The notes below the pieces were generated by a model. That model did not search any database. It saw nothing but the letters and a program-made list of their open reading frames with translations, and was not told the DNA's origin. A DNA stretch of 64,000 nucleotides from an uncultured bacterium (GTDB taxonomy: Bacteria; Verrucomicrobiota; Kiritimatiellia; CAIKKV01): the NCBI GenBank assembly GCA_938038445.1, contig CALHRZ010000005.1, positions 1 through 64,000 of the forward strand, given 5' to 3'. A program made the position numbers and the translations under genes. Positions 25,063 to 33,444 of the stretch are shown in pieces. Each line of letters starts with the position of its first letter. Position 1 is the first letter of the stretch.

Positions 25063-26630
25063 TCTCAACGATCTCTGAAACTCCCCGCCAGCGTAATACT
25101 TTTCGGATCCGCCTGGTCGTCGTAGCCCTTGTCTGGCTCGTTTCAACCGCCTGGTTCGTTCGCTTTGAAGCCTGTGCTCATCGGTTCACCGGCCGTCACG
25201 GCGGATACCGGGATCTCTTCCAAAGCGGCATTCAAATCCGCGATCTTTGGATGCGAATCCTCGTCCAGGATGTCCATGTCGGTTATGCCCACTCCATGGC
25301 GGATATCGACGAAGACAGCCCCGATCGTCGGCAGCGATTGACAACGATCATGGAAATGGACTTCGCCATGTTGGGCACCATCCGCCGACTTTCATCCCGC
25401 CTGGAAGCCGTGCTGGACGCCGCATCGCGCCTCCAAACCTTCCAATTCAACCTTCAGACCGAAGGCTACACCACAGCATTCAAAGGGCACCGTAAAAAGG
25501 GAGACCTTTTCGAGGTCGAAATCGTAACCGCTTCGGGCTCCAGCCGGATCGAATTGAACATCCCCGACGATGTGATCCTCGAATCGCCTGTTCTCGAACA
25601 GGCACTGGCCGATCTCAAACCCGGCCAAAGCCGCGTGTTCCGTATTCTCGACCCCGCCACACTCGCCATTTCCGACCTCCGCGTAACGGCAATCCGCCAG
25701 GAATCCCTCCCAATCGCGGACACCGTTTACCCCGCCACCCTACTCGAAGCCGTCCTTCACGGCATGACCATCCGAAGCTGGGTCGACGCCGAAGGCCGTC
25801 TTCTTCGCCAGGAGACCCCCATGGGCTGGACCCTCGAACGAGCCGAACCCGAAGCGGCTGTCGCTTGGCGCCGGCCGAGCAAAACTTCACCCATTCCCGA
25901 CATGACCCTTTCCGTCTCGATTCCAGTCTCCCCCCCCTTGCCCAATCCTCGTACCCTGAAAACCCTGACCCTCCAACTGTCCGGCCTCCAAGAGTGGAAT
26001 GTGTCCGACCTCGAAACAGACCGTCAGACGGTGCTTCGAATCGACGAAACCTCCCTGGTCGTTCGCATTGCCGCAATGCCTCCTCCGTCATCGGAGAACA
26101 AACAAGACTTCGCCAAGGACACGGACCCTCCTGATTCCCTGGCTCCAACGCCTTTCATCCAATCCGATCACCCCGAAATTCGACGCCGCGCACGCGCCAT
26201 CGCCAAAACCGTTCCGCTGAACGATCCCTGGGCATTTGCCAAAGGGGTCAATCGTTGGGTCTTTGAAAACGTTCGGAAAACACCGACCCCTTCCCTCCCC
26301 TCCGCAGCCGATGTGCTGGCCACTCTGAAAGGCGATTGCAACGAACATGCCTATCTAGCCGTCGCGCTGCTTCGGGCCCTCGGGCTCCCCGCCCGTGTGA
26401 TGGCCGGCTTGGTCTATTTGGACGGCGCCTTTTCCTACCATGCCTGGGTTGCCCTTCGGATTCATGGGCGCTGGGTCGAAATGGATCCCACCTTCGACCA
26501 AGAGATCGCCGACGCGACTCATCTCGCATTGGTCCACGGCGAACTGGCCGCCCAAGCCGCTATCGCCCGCTACCTCGGCCGACTGCAGATTTCCGTTCTG
26601 GAATATGAAGAGGGAAACCCCTCACCATGA
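25059..26630 (+). CDS. Membrane-anchored transglutaminase-like protein
   Basis: 523 aa. One N-terminal membrane segment (about residues 18-35, RLVVVALVWLVSTAWFV) leads to a long beta-rich region, then a C-terminal transglutaminase-like cysteine-protease-fold domain. The triad is visible: C427 in LKGDCNEHAYLAVAL, H461 in FSYHAWVAL and D476 in VEMDPTFDQ. Bacterial members act as peptidases or crosslinkers in the periplasm; the substrate is unknown. It overlaps its neighbours on both sides by ATGA junctions, so expression is tightly linked to the coiled-coil protein and the ABC ATPase. Confidence 0.82.
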   Translation: MISTISETPRQRNTFRIRLVVVALVWLVSTAWFVRFEACAHRFTGRHGGYRDLFQSGIQIRDLWMRILVQDVHVGYAHSMADIDEDSPDRRQRLTTIMEMDFAMLGTIRRLSSRLEAVLDAASRLQTFQFNLQTEGYTTAFKGHRKKGDLFEVEIVTASGSSRIELNIPDDVILESPVLEQALADLKPGQSRVFRILDPATLAISDLRVTAIRQESLPIADTVYPATLLEAVLHGMTIRSWVDAEGRLLRQETPMGWTLERAEPEAAVAWRRPSKTSPIPDMTLSVSIPVSPPLPNPRTLKTLTLQLSGLQEWNVSDLETDRQTVLRIDETSLVVRIAAMPPPSSENKQDFAKDTDPPDSLAPTPFIQSDHPEIRRRARAIAKTVPLNDPWAFAKGVNRWVFENVRKTPTPSLPSAADVLATLKGDCNEHAYLAVALLRALGLPARVMAGLVYLDGAFSYHAWVALRIHGRWVEMDPTFDQEIADATHLALVHGELAAQAAIARYLGRLQISVLEYEEGNPSP

Positions 26631-27352
26631 TCGAAATCGAACACCTCGACAAACGCTTCGGCACCGTCCATGCCGTCCGGGACTTGACGCTCTCTGTCCC
26701 TGCCGGTGAAGTGTTCGCCTTCCTGGGTCCCAATGGGGCTGGAAAAACCACCACCCTCAAAATGCTGACCGGTTTGATCCGCCCAACCTCCGGACGCATC
26801 CGCATCGGCGGATGGGACATAGCCCAAAATCCCATCGAGGCCCGCCGGATCATCGCCTATATCCCCGATACCCCCTTTCTCTACGACCGTCTCACCGCCA
26901 CGGAATTCTACCATTTCGTCGGAACGCTCTACGGAATGAATCGAACGACCATCGAGCGAGAGCGGGAAGCCGCCTTCGCCTTTTTTGGACTTAGCGGCCA
27001 CGCGGCTGCACTCGTCAAGGACCTCTCCCACGGTCTGCGCCAACGCCTTGTCTATGCCGCCTCCTTTTTGCACCAGCCTCGCGTGCTCTTCATTGACGAA
27101 CCCCTGATCGGGCTTGACCCCCATTCAATCCGGGCCATCAAACGTCTGCTCCGTGAAAAGGCCGCCGCTGGCATGACCATTTTCCTGACAACTCACATTC
27201 TCTCCCTCGCCGAAGATACGGCCGACCGGATCGGCATCATCCACGAAGGGCGACTCATCGCCGTGGGTCCCCTCGACGAACTCCGAACGCGAAGCGGCAC
27301 CCGGGGGGATCTTGAAGAAGTATTTTTACGCCTGACAGGGGAAGAGATCTAG
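26627..27352 (+). CDS. ABC transporter ATP-binding protein
   Basis: 241 aa. Walker A GPNGAGKTTTLKM, signature DLSHGLRQRL (a variant of LSGGQ), Walker B VLFIDEPLIGLDP and switch His in FLTTHILSLAEDTA are all present. It resembles ATPases of ABC-2-type exporters (CcmA/NatA-like). It overlaps the transglutaminase gene. No permease is encoded next to it: the following genes are a redox operon. The permease must be elsewhere or lost. Confidence 0.9.
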   Translation: MIEIEHLDKRFGTVHAVRDLTLSVPAGEVFAFLGPNGAGKTTTLKMLTGLIRPTSGRIRIGGWDIAQNPIEARRIIAYIPDTPFLYDRLTATEFYHFVGTLYGMNRTTIEREREAAFAFFGLSGHAAALVKDLSHGLRQRLVYAASFLHQPRVLFIDEPLIGLDPHSIRAIKRLLREKAAAGMTIFLTTHILSLAEDTADRIGIIHEGRLIAVGPLDELRTRSGTRGDLEEVFLRLTGEEI

Positions 27353-27467
27353 TTTGGTGCGTGTACGGCTTCAGTGACGCAGGAAGGACGCTTCCAAAGA
27401 ACGCTTGCCCTTGCCAAAAAAGCCCCCTTTCGTTACAGTACGCCCTTTCCGAGGAGACGTTCAACTC

Positions 27468-29054
27468 ATGTGCACTCAATCCCTCCTGCTCCTCGGGGAT
27501 GAGGCCGTAGCCCGGGCCGCGCTCGATGCCGGCATTTCCGGCGTCTATGCCTACCCCGGCACCCCCTCCACCGAAATCACCGAGTATATCCAGCAGGATC
27601 CCGATGCCATCGCGCGAAACGTCCACCGCCAATGGTGCGCCAATGAAAAAACGGCCATGGAAGAAGCGCTCGGTATGTCCTACGCGGGAAAACGCGCCCT
27701 CGTTTGCATGAAACACGTCGGACTCAACGTCGCGGCCGACCCCTTCGTCAATTCCGCCATCACCGGCGTCGGAGGCGGACTCGTTGTCGCCGTGGCCGAC
27801 GACCCTTCGATGCACTCGAGCCAGAATGAACAAGATTCCCGTTTCTACGCCCGTTTCGCTTACATCCCTCTCCTGGAACCCTCCACCCAACAAGAAGCCT
27901 ACGAAATGGTCCGGGCCGCCTTCGACTATTCCGAACAGCTCCGCCTTCCCATCGTCGTCCGCCTGGTCACCCGTCTGGCCCATTCGCGCGCCGACGTTTG
28001 CCCAACGCCCCCACGCCCCGAAAACCCTCTCGCCCCCGCTTCCGAGCCCAGCCGATGGGTTCTCCTTCCCGTGCACGCGCGGAAAAATTGGGACGTACTC
28101 ACCCGCCGGTGGCCGGAAATTACCGCCGCTTCCCAATCCCTTCCCTGGAACCGTTTCTTCCCCGGTCCCGACCGACGACTGGGCATCGTAGCCGCCGGCA
28201 TCGCGTTCAACTACCTTCACGAATGCTTTCCCGTTGGCATCCCCTTCCCCATCCTGAAAATCGGTCATTACCCCATCTCCCCCACCTTTCTTGACACCAT
28301 GAAAACCGCTGCCGACAAATGGCTGTGCCTCGAAGAAGGCGCCCCCTTCCTCGAAGAACAACTGCGCGGACCTTTTTCTACGCCCCTTTTCCCCATCCGA
28401 GGCCGCCTCGATCGGACGCTGCCCCGCACCGGTGAGCTCAATCCCGACCTCGTCGCCAAAGCCCTTGGTCTGAACCCCAGGGAAGGGCCCCCCGTCCCCC
28501 GCCTCGTCCCGCCTCGCCCCCCTTCCCTCTGCCGCAGGTGCCCCCATGCCGATACGTACGACTTTATCCGTGATGTCATGGACAACTACCCCCACGGTCG
28601 CATCTTCTCCGATATCGGCTGCTATACGCTTGGCGCCCTTCCTCCCCATAACGCCATCCACACCTGCGTGGACATGGGCGCCGCCATCACCATGGCCAAA
28701 GGGGCGGCAGACGCCGGCCTATACCCCTCCCTCGCCGTCATCGGAGATTCCACTTTCGCCCATTCGGGTCTGACCGGGCTCCTCGACGCCGTCGCCGAAA
28801 ACAGCCCCATCACGATCCTCATCCTCGACAACGAAACCACCGGCATGACCGGCGGCCAAGATTCTCTGGCCCGCGGTCGGATCGAGTCCATCGTCACCGG
28901 TCTCGGCGTCGCGCCGGATCATGTGGCCGTTGTAACCCCCCTGCCCCGGTTTCGACAAGAAAACGCCCAGCGGCTGCGCGCCGAAATCGCCTACCGCGGC
29001 GTCTCCGTCCTGATTGCCCGAAGACCCTGCATCCAAATTCGAAAGAGTTCCTAA
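27468..29054 (+). CDS. iorA: Indolepyruvate:ferredoxin oxidoreductase alpha subunit, without ferredoxin domain
   Basis: 528 aa. The TPP-dependent 2-oxoacid oxidoreductase pattern is clear: LLLLGDEAVARAALDAG, GVYAYPGTPSTEITEYI, the catalytic-domain NEKTAMEEALGMSYAGKRAL, SLCRRCPHADTYDFIRDVM and, at the TPP site, IGDSTFAHSGLTGLLDA and LDNETTGMTGGQDS. Normal IorA is about 600 aa and ends in a domain with two [4Fe-4S] clusters; here the protein stops at RRPCIQIRKSS, just where that domain would begin, and iorB starts one base after the stop. ATG 27468 has GAGGAGA upstream. The reaction by family is oxidative decarboxylation of aryl pyruvates to acyl-CoA; the electron route must differ. Confidence 0.88.
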   Translation: MCTQSLLLLGDEAVARAALDAGISGVYAYPGTPSTEITEYIQQDPDAIARNVHRQWCANEKTAMEEALGMSYAGKRALVCMKHVGLNVAADPFVNSAITGVGGGLVVAVADDPSMHSSQNEQDSRFYARFAYIPLLEPSTQQEAYEMVRAAFDYSEQLRLPIVVRLVTRLAHSRADVCPTPPRPENPLAPASEPSRWVLLPVHARKNWDVLTRRWPEITAASQSLPWNRFFPGPDRRLGIVAAGIAFNYLHECFPVGIPFPILKIGHYPISPTFLDTMKTAADKWLCLEEGAPFLEEQLRGPFSTPLFPIRGRLDRTLPRTGELNPDLVAKALGLNPREGPPVPRLVPPRPPSLCRRCPHADTYDFIRDVMDNYPHGRIFSDIGCYTLGALPPHNAIHTCVDMGAAITMAKGAADAGLYPSLAVIGDSTFAHSGLTGLLDAVAENSPITILILDNETTGMTGGQDSLARGRIESIVTGLGVAPDHVAVVTPLPRFRQENAQRLRAEIAYRGVSVLIARRPCIQIRKSS

Positions 29055-29055
29055 T

Positions 29056-29655
29056 ATGCACTACGACATGATCATCGCGGGTGTCGGCGGCCAGGGAATC
29101 CTCTCCATTTCCGCCTTGATCGGGCGGGCCGCGCTCACCCGGGGCTGGCACCTCAAACAGTCCGAAGTGCACGGAATGGCTCAACGGGGAGGCGCGGTAC
29201 AATCCCACCTCCGCCTTTCCGATCGGCCCATTCATTCCGATCTCATTCCCCGCGGCCGTGCCCTCCTGATCCTGGCGACCGAACCTCTGGAAGCGCTCCG
29301 CTATCTCCCATGGCTGGACCCCGAAAAAGGATGGCTCGTCGCCAACGAAGAGCCCGTCCGAAATATGGCCGCTTATCCCGATCCCACGACCCTCTACGCC
29401 GCGATTCGCGCTTTTCCCCGTTATTTTCTTTTCAATGCCGACACCCTCGCCCGCCAACTCCAAGCCCCTCGCGCCGCCAATGTCGCCATGCTGGGCGCCG
29501 CGTCCCCCCGTCTCCCCTTCGAGCCGGAAACCCTCGAAGCCGCCATCGCCGCCCAGTTCGCCCGCAAAGGGGACTCCGTGGTTCAATCAAACCTCGCCGT
29601 CTTTCGCGCCGCGCGCAAGGAAGCACTCCGTACGCCGATCTCCCTCGCACCATGA
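29056..29655 (+). CDS. iorB: Indolepyruvate:ferredoxin oxidoreductase beta subunit
   Basis: 199 aa, normal length. MHYDMIIAGVGGQGILSISA and SEVHGMAQRGGAVQSHLRLS are diagnostic of the gamma-type domain of 2-oxoacid oxidoreductases (IorB). It starts one base after the iorA stop, and its stop overlaps the start of the amidohydrolase gene (ATGA). It should form the heterodimer with IorA. Confidence 0.92.
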   Translation: MHYDMIIAGVGGQGILSISALIGRAALTRGWHLKQSEVHGMAQRGGAVQSHLRLSDRPIHSDLIPRGRALLILATEPLEALRYLPWLDPEKGWLVANEEPVRNMAAYPDPTTLYAAIRAFPRYFLFNADTLARQLQAPRAANVAMLGAASPRLPFEPETLEAAIAAQFARKGDSVVQSNLAVFRAARKEALRTPISLAP

Positions 29656-30455
29656 TCGTGGATGTCCATACCCACGCCTTCCCCGACTCGTTGGCCGCCC
29701 GCGCAATCGCCGCCATCGAAGGCCACGGCCAGAGCGGCGCCCGCCACGTGCTGGACGGGACCGTGGGCGACCTCCTCCGTTCCATGGACCGCGCCGGCAT
29801 CCATTGCGCCGTCGTCCTCCAGATCGCCACCAAGCCCGAACAGTACGATTCCATCCTCCGATTCTGCGAGGCAATCCGCGCCCGCCACGGCGATCGCCTG
29901 ATTCCTTTTCCCTCCGTTCACCCGAACGATCCCGCTTTGCGGGATCATCTGCGCCAAATCCATGCGGAAGGCTTCCGAGGCATCAAACTCCATACCCATT
30001 ACCAGGATTTCCTCTTCGATGAAGAACGAATCCTGCCGCTCTATGAAACGGTGGAAGAACTTGGCCTCATCCTCGAAGCCCACACCGGTCACGATATCGC
30101 ATTCCCTCGGGACGGGCGTTGCACGCCGGAACGGATCTGCCGCATTCTCAACCGTTTTCCGCGCCTCCGCTTCATCGCCTCCCACTTCGGCGCTTGGCTC
30201 GATTTCGAGGAGGTTCGCCGCTGGTTCACCGGCCGCCCGATTCATTTCGAAATCTCCATGTCCCTCCCCTACATCGCCCCCGCAGAGGCCAAAGCCTTCA
30301 TCGAACAGCACGGGCCCCAGTATGTATTTTTTGGAAGCGACTCACCATGGGCGGATCAAGCTCAGACTCTCGCCGACCTGCGCGGCCTCGGTCTCTCGCC
30401 CGACGCCCTCCGCCAGATTGAAGGGGAAAACGCACGCCGTTTCCTCAACCTTTGA
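29652..30455 (+). CDS. Amidohydrolase family protein
   Basis: 267 aa metal-dependent TIM-barrel hydrolase (amidohydrolase_2, ACMSD/TatD-like). It begins MIVDVHTHAFPDSLA with the HxH metal ligands, has KLHTHYQDFLFDEERI and LEAHTGHD, and ends with FFGSDSPWADQAQTL holding the conserved Asp. It lies inside the ior redox operon with overlapping junctions, so it may act on an acid or acyl intermediate of the same pathway; no specific substrate can be named. Confidence 0.82.
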   Translation: MIVDVHTHAFPDSLAARAIAAIEGHGQSGARHVLDGTVGDLLRSMDRAGIHCAVVLQIATKPEQYDSILRFCEAIRARHGDRLIPFPSVHPNDPALRDHLRQIHAEGFRGIKLHTHYQDFLFDEERILPLYETVEELGLILEAHTGHDIAFPRDGRCTPERICRILNRFPRLRFIASHFGAWLDFEEVRRWFTGRPIHFEISMSLPYIAPAEAKAFIEQHGPQYVFFGSDSPWADQAQTLADLRGLGLSPDALRQIEGENARRFLNL

Positions 30456-30469
30456 AATCAGGAAATCCC

Positions 30470-31333
30470 ATGCACCGAATCCTTGAGAAACAGCAACTCG
30501 CCGACGAGGTTTTCCTGCTCCGTGTCGAAGCCCCCCTCATCGCCCGGGAACGGAAAGCAGGCCAGTTTGTCATGGTCCAGGCCGATACCCGCTTCGGCGA
30601 GCGAATCCCTTTGACAATCGCGGACGCCAACCCCTCCGAGGGTTCCATCACCCTCATCTTTCAGACGGTCGGAAAAACAACCCACCACCTCGCCACCCTG
30701 AACGTCGGGGACGCGATTCCTGCAATTCTGGGACCCTTGGGCCGACCCACCCATATCGAAACCTTCGGCACCGCGGTGGCCGTCGGCGGCGGCATCGGAA
30801 TCGCCCCGCTCCATCCGATCATCCAAGCCCTCAAGGCCGCCGGCAACCGGTTGATCGTGATCCTGGGGGCCAGGACCCGAAACCTCCTGATCCTTGAAGA
30901 CCAAATGGCCCGGCTGGCCGATGAGTTGATCGTCTGCACCGACGACGGCTCGTACGGGCGCAAAGCGCTCGTAACGGAGCCGCTCCGCGAGGTGTGCACC
31001 CGCGTGCCGGCACCCGATTTCTGCGTCGCGATCGGCCCCCCCATCATGATGAAAGCTTGCGCGGAAACGACCCGCCCCTTCCGCATCCCCACTGTGGTCT
31101 CGCTCAATACGATTATGGTGGACGGCACCGGGATGTGCGGAGGCTGTCGGGTCACCGTCGGAGGAAAGACCCGCTTCGTCTGCGTAGACGGGCCCGAATT
31201 CGACGGCCATCAGGTGGACTTTGACAACATGATGCTCCGCCTCCGCGCCTACAAGGAACAGGAGGATGCCGCCCACCACCAATGCCATTTGGAACTGGAA
31301 CTCGCCCGCCTCGAGAGGAAACCGTCCGCATGA
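30470..31333 (+). CDS. FAD/NAD-binding ferredoxin reductase-like subunit (NfnA/SudB type)
   Basis: 287 aa. The ferredoxin-NAD(P)-reductase fold is shown by AGQFVMVQADTRFGERIPLT, TAVAVGGGIGIAPLHPIIQA (nucleotide binding), CTDDGSYGRKALVTE and a C-terminal [2Fe-2S] cysteine cluster, GTGMCGGCRVTV...RFVCVDGPEF. These are features of the small subunit of NADH-dependent ferredoxin:NADP+ oxidoreductase and sulfide dehydrogenase. The ATG at 30470 follows AGGAAA. Its stop overlaps the start of the large subunit gene. In this operon it is a plausible electron exit for IorAB. Confidence 0.85.
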   Translation: MHRILEKQQLADEVFLLRVEAPLIARERKAGQFVMVQADTRFGERIPLTIADANPSEGSITLIFQTVGKTTHHLATLNVGDAIPAILGPLGRPTHIETFGTAVAVGGGIGIAPLHPIIQALKAAGNRLIVILGARTRNLLILEDQMARLADELIVCTDDGSYGRKALVTEPLREVCTRVPAPDFCVAIGPPIMMKACAETTRPFRIPTVVSLNTIMVDGTGMCGGCRVTVGGKTRFVCVDGPEFDGHQVDFDNMMLRLRAYKEQEDAAHHQCHLELELARLERKPSA

Positions 31334-32835
31334 GCCACCCCTCGCCTGAATCCCTCCGGCGCGAAGCGGCCGCCCAGCTCGCCGCTCTCCGGAACCGTAC
31401 CCTGACCCCCAAAGACCGGCTGACCATTCCCCCCCAGCCCATGCCCTCGCGGGAACCGACAGAACGCATCCACGATGTCCAGGAAGTCGCCCTGGGATAT
31501 TCCCCCGAACAGGCCCGACTCGAAGCTCTCCGCTGCCTGCAATGCAAAAACGCCCCATGCATCAATGGGTGCCCCGTCCGAATCAATATCCCCGCATTCC
31601 TCAAAGCCATCGCGGAAGAACGGGATGCGGAGGCCATCGCGATCATCCGACAAACCAGCCTTCTTCCCGCCGTTTGCGGCCGAGTCTGCCCCCAGGAAAT
31701 CCAATGCCAGGAACGCTGTACGGTGGGCAAGGCGTTAAAGGATGTCCGCAAGGCGGTTAGCATCGGCCGGCTCGAACGCTTCGTGGCCGATGTCGAACGG
31801 GAAAGCGGCCGCTTTCAACCCCCCCCCACCAAACCCGAAACCGGCCGCCGGGTCGCCGTCATCGGATCCGGTCCTGCCGGTATCACGGTTGCCGCCGATG
31901 TGCGCCGGGAAGGGCATACCGTCACGTTGTTCGAAGCCCTCCATAAACCCGGTGGAGTCCTGGTGTATGGCATCCCCGAATTCCGACTCCCCAAGGCCAT
32001 CGTGGAACTGGAAATCGAAACCCTCCGCGCCATGGGCGTGGATATTCGCCCCAATTTCCTCGTCGGACGAACCCGTCGGCTGGAAGCCCTCCTCCACGAC
32101 GATGGGTATGACGCCGCGTTCATCGGCGCCGGCGCGGGTCTTCCCCGATTCCTGGATATCGAAGGCGAAAACCTCGTCGGGGTTTTTTCCGCCAACGAAT
32201 ACCTCACCCGCGCCAACCTGATGCGCGCCTACAACCGGGAACAAGCGGATACGCCCATCTACCCAGGTCGAAATGTCATCGTCGTCGGAGGCGGAAATGT
32301 AGCCATGGATGCCGCCCGGATGGCGCTCCGCCTCGGGGCCAAGGAGGTCCACCTCGTTTACCGACGCACCGAGGCGGAAATGCCGGCCCGAATCGAAGAG
32401 ATCGAGCATGCCAAAGAAGAGGGAGTCCAATTTCATGTGCTCCATGCCCCCCGCCGCGTCATCGGCAATGCCGCAGGCCGTGTCACAGGGCTCGAATGCA
32501 TCCGCTGCCGCCTCGGAGAGCCCGATGATTCCGGCCGTCCCCGGCCCGTCGAAATTCCCGGCAGCGAATACATCCTCGAGGCCGAGACCCTCATCGTCGC
32601 CATCGGAAACGAGCCGAATCCTCTCCTTCCCCAAACCACGACTGGACTCAAGGCCGACCGCCGCGGACGCCTCCTCGTGGATCCCGTCACGAATCAAACG
32701 TCCCTCCCCCGCGTCTATGCCGGCGGCGATGTCGTTCTCGGATCCGCAACCGTCATTCTCGCCATGGGACAGGGCCGGCAGGCGGCCGCCGCAATCAACG
32801 CTTTTCTCGCGGAACTCCCACCTCGGAAAGCATGA
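31330..32835 (+). CDS. Glutamate synthase small-subunit-like flavoprotein (GltD/NfnB/SudA type)
   Basis: 501 aa. Two N-terminal [4Fe-4S]-type cysteine groups (CLQCKNAPCINGCP and CGRVCPQEIQCQERC), an FAD-binding VIGSGPAGITVAADVRR, an NAD(P)-binding VVGGGNVAMDAARMALRLGA and the C-terminal YAGGDVVLGSATVILAMGQG are seen. Next to the NfnA/SudB-like gene it most likely forms a bifurcating or simple NAD(P)H:ferredoxin (or polysulfide) oxidoreductase rather than glutamate synthase, since no large GltB subunit is present. Confidence 0.88.
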   Translation: MSHPSPESLRREAAAQLAALRNRTLTPKDRLTIPPQPMPSREPTERIHDVQEVALGYSPEQARLEALRCLQCKNAPCINGCPVRINIPAFLKAIAEERDAEAIAIIRQTSLLPAVCGRVCPQEIQCQERCTVGKALKDVRKAVSIGRLERFVADVERESGRFQPPPTKPETGRRVAVIGSGPAGITVAADVRREGHTVTLFEALHKPGGVLVYGIPEFRLPKAIVELEIETLRAMGVDIRPNFLVGRTRRLEALLHDDGYDAAFIGAGAGLPRFLDIEGENLVGVFSANEYLTRANLMRAYNREQADTPIYPGRNVIVVGGGNVAMDAARMALRLGAKEVHLVYRRTEAEMPARIEEIEHAKEEGVQFHVLHAPRRVIGNAAGRVTGLECIRCRLGEPDDSGRPRPVEIPGSEYILEAETLIVAIGNEPNPLLPQTTTGLKADRRGRLLVDPVTNQTSLPRVYAGGDVVLGSATVILAMGQGRQAAAAINAFLAELPPRKA

Positions 32836-33422
32836 CAATCCCCTTTTCCAAAATCCGCGGCGTGATTTTCGATTTGGACGGTACGTTGACGCAACCCATC
32901 ATCAATTTCACGGAAATGCGCCGCCGCCTCGAACTACCGGAGGGAGATATTCTCGCCACCGTCCGCACGTGGCCGTCCGAACGGCAGCGCCAAGCCTTTG
33001 CCATCATCGAGGAAATCGAGGCGGATGCCCGCGCGCGAATGACGCTCCAGCCGGGCGCACGGGAACTAATGGAAACCCTCGCCGCGCAACGCATCGAGCG
33101 GGGACTCCTCACCCGCAACACGGGAGAAACCGTGCGCCGCCTCCAGGAACTCCTCCCCATCCCCTTCACCGCCGTCGTGACCCGCGATTTCCCATCCTTC
33201 AAACCCGACCCCGACCCCGCCCTTTATATCGCCTCCCTGTGGAATCTCCCGCCCTTCTCGATTCTATTGGTGGGCGACTATCGGGACGATCTGATCTGTG
33301 GAAGAAAAGCCGGCATGTTCACCTGCCTCCTAAGCAACGAGCGCAACCGCGCCGATTCCCCCTTGGCCGATTGGACAATTGGATCGCTCTGGGAATTGAA
33401 GAACGCCTGGGAAGCAAGATAA
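32832..33422 (+). CDS. HAD-superfamily hydrolase (subfamily IA)
   Basis: 196 aa. The nucleophile motif VIFDLDGTLT (D14, D16), the lysine-containing PSFKPDPDPALYIA and the metal motif ILLVGDYRDDLICGRKAG define a phosphoglycolate-phosphatase-like HAD phosphatase. It is the last gene of the ior operon (ATGA overlap). The substrate is not evident. It faces asnB tail to tail, 22 bp apart. Confidence 0.88.
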   Translation: MTIPFSKIRGVIFDLDGTLTQPIINFTEMRRRLELPEGDILATVRTWPSERQRQAFAIIEEIEADARARMTLQPGARELMETLAAQRIERGLLTRNTGETVRRLQELLPIPFTAVVTRDFPSFKPDPDPALYIASLWNLPPFSILLVGDYRDDLICGRKAGMFTCLLSNERNRADSPLADWTIGSLWELKNAWEAR

Positions 33423-33444
33423 GGACCAGACCCCTCTCCGGCGA

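Noticed and set aside
27468-29056. Frameshift as the cause of the missing ferredoxin domain in IorA
   Set aside because: iorB begins one base after the stop, leaving no room for a lost domain; the truncation is real in this sequence.
31330-32835. Glutamate synthase small subunit (gltD) as the main call
   Set aside because: There is no large subunit nearby, and the gene is fused by overlap to an NfnA/SudB-like partner, so an NfnB/SudA-like role is favoured.
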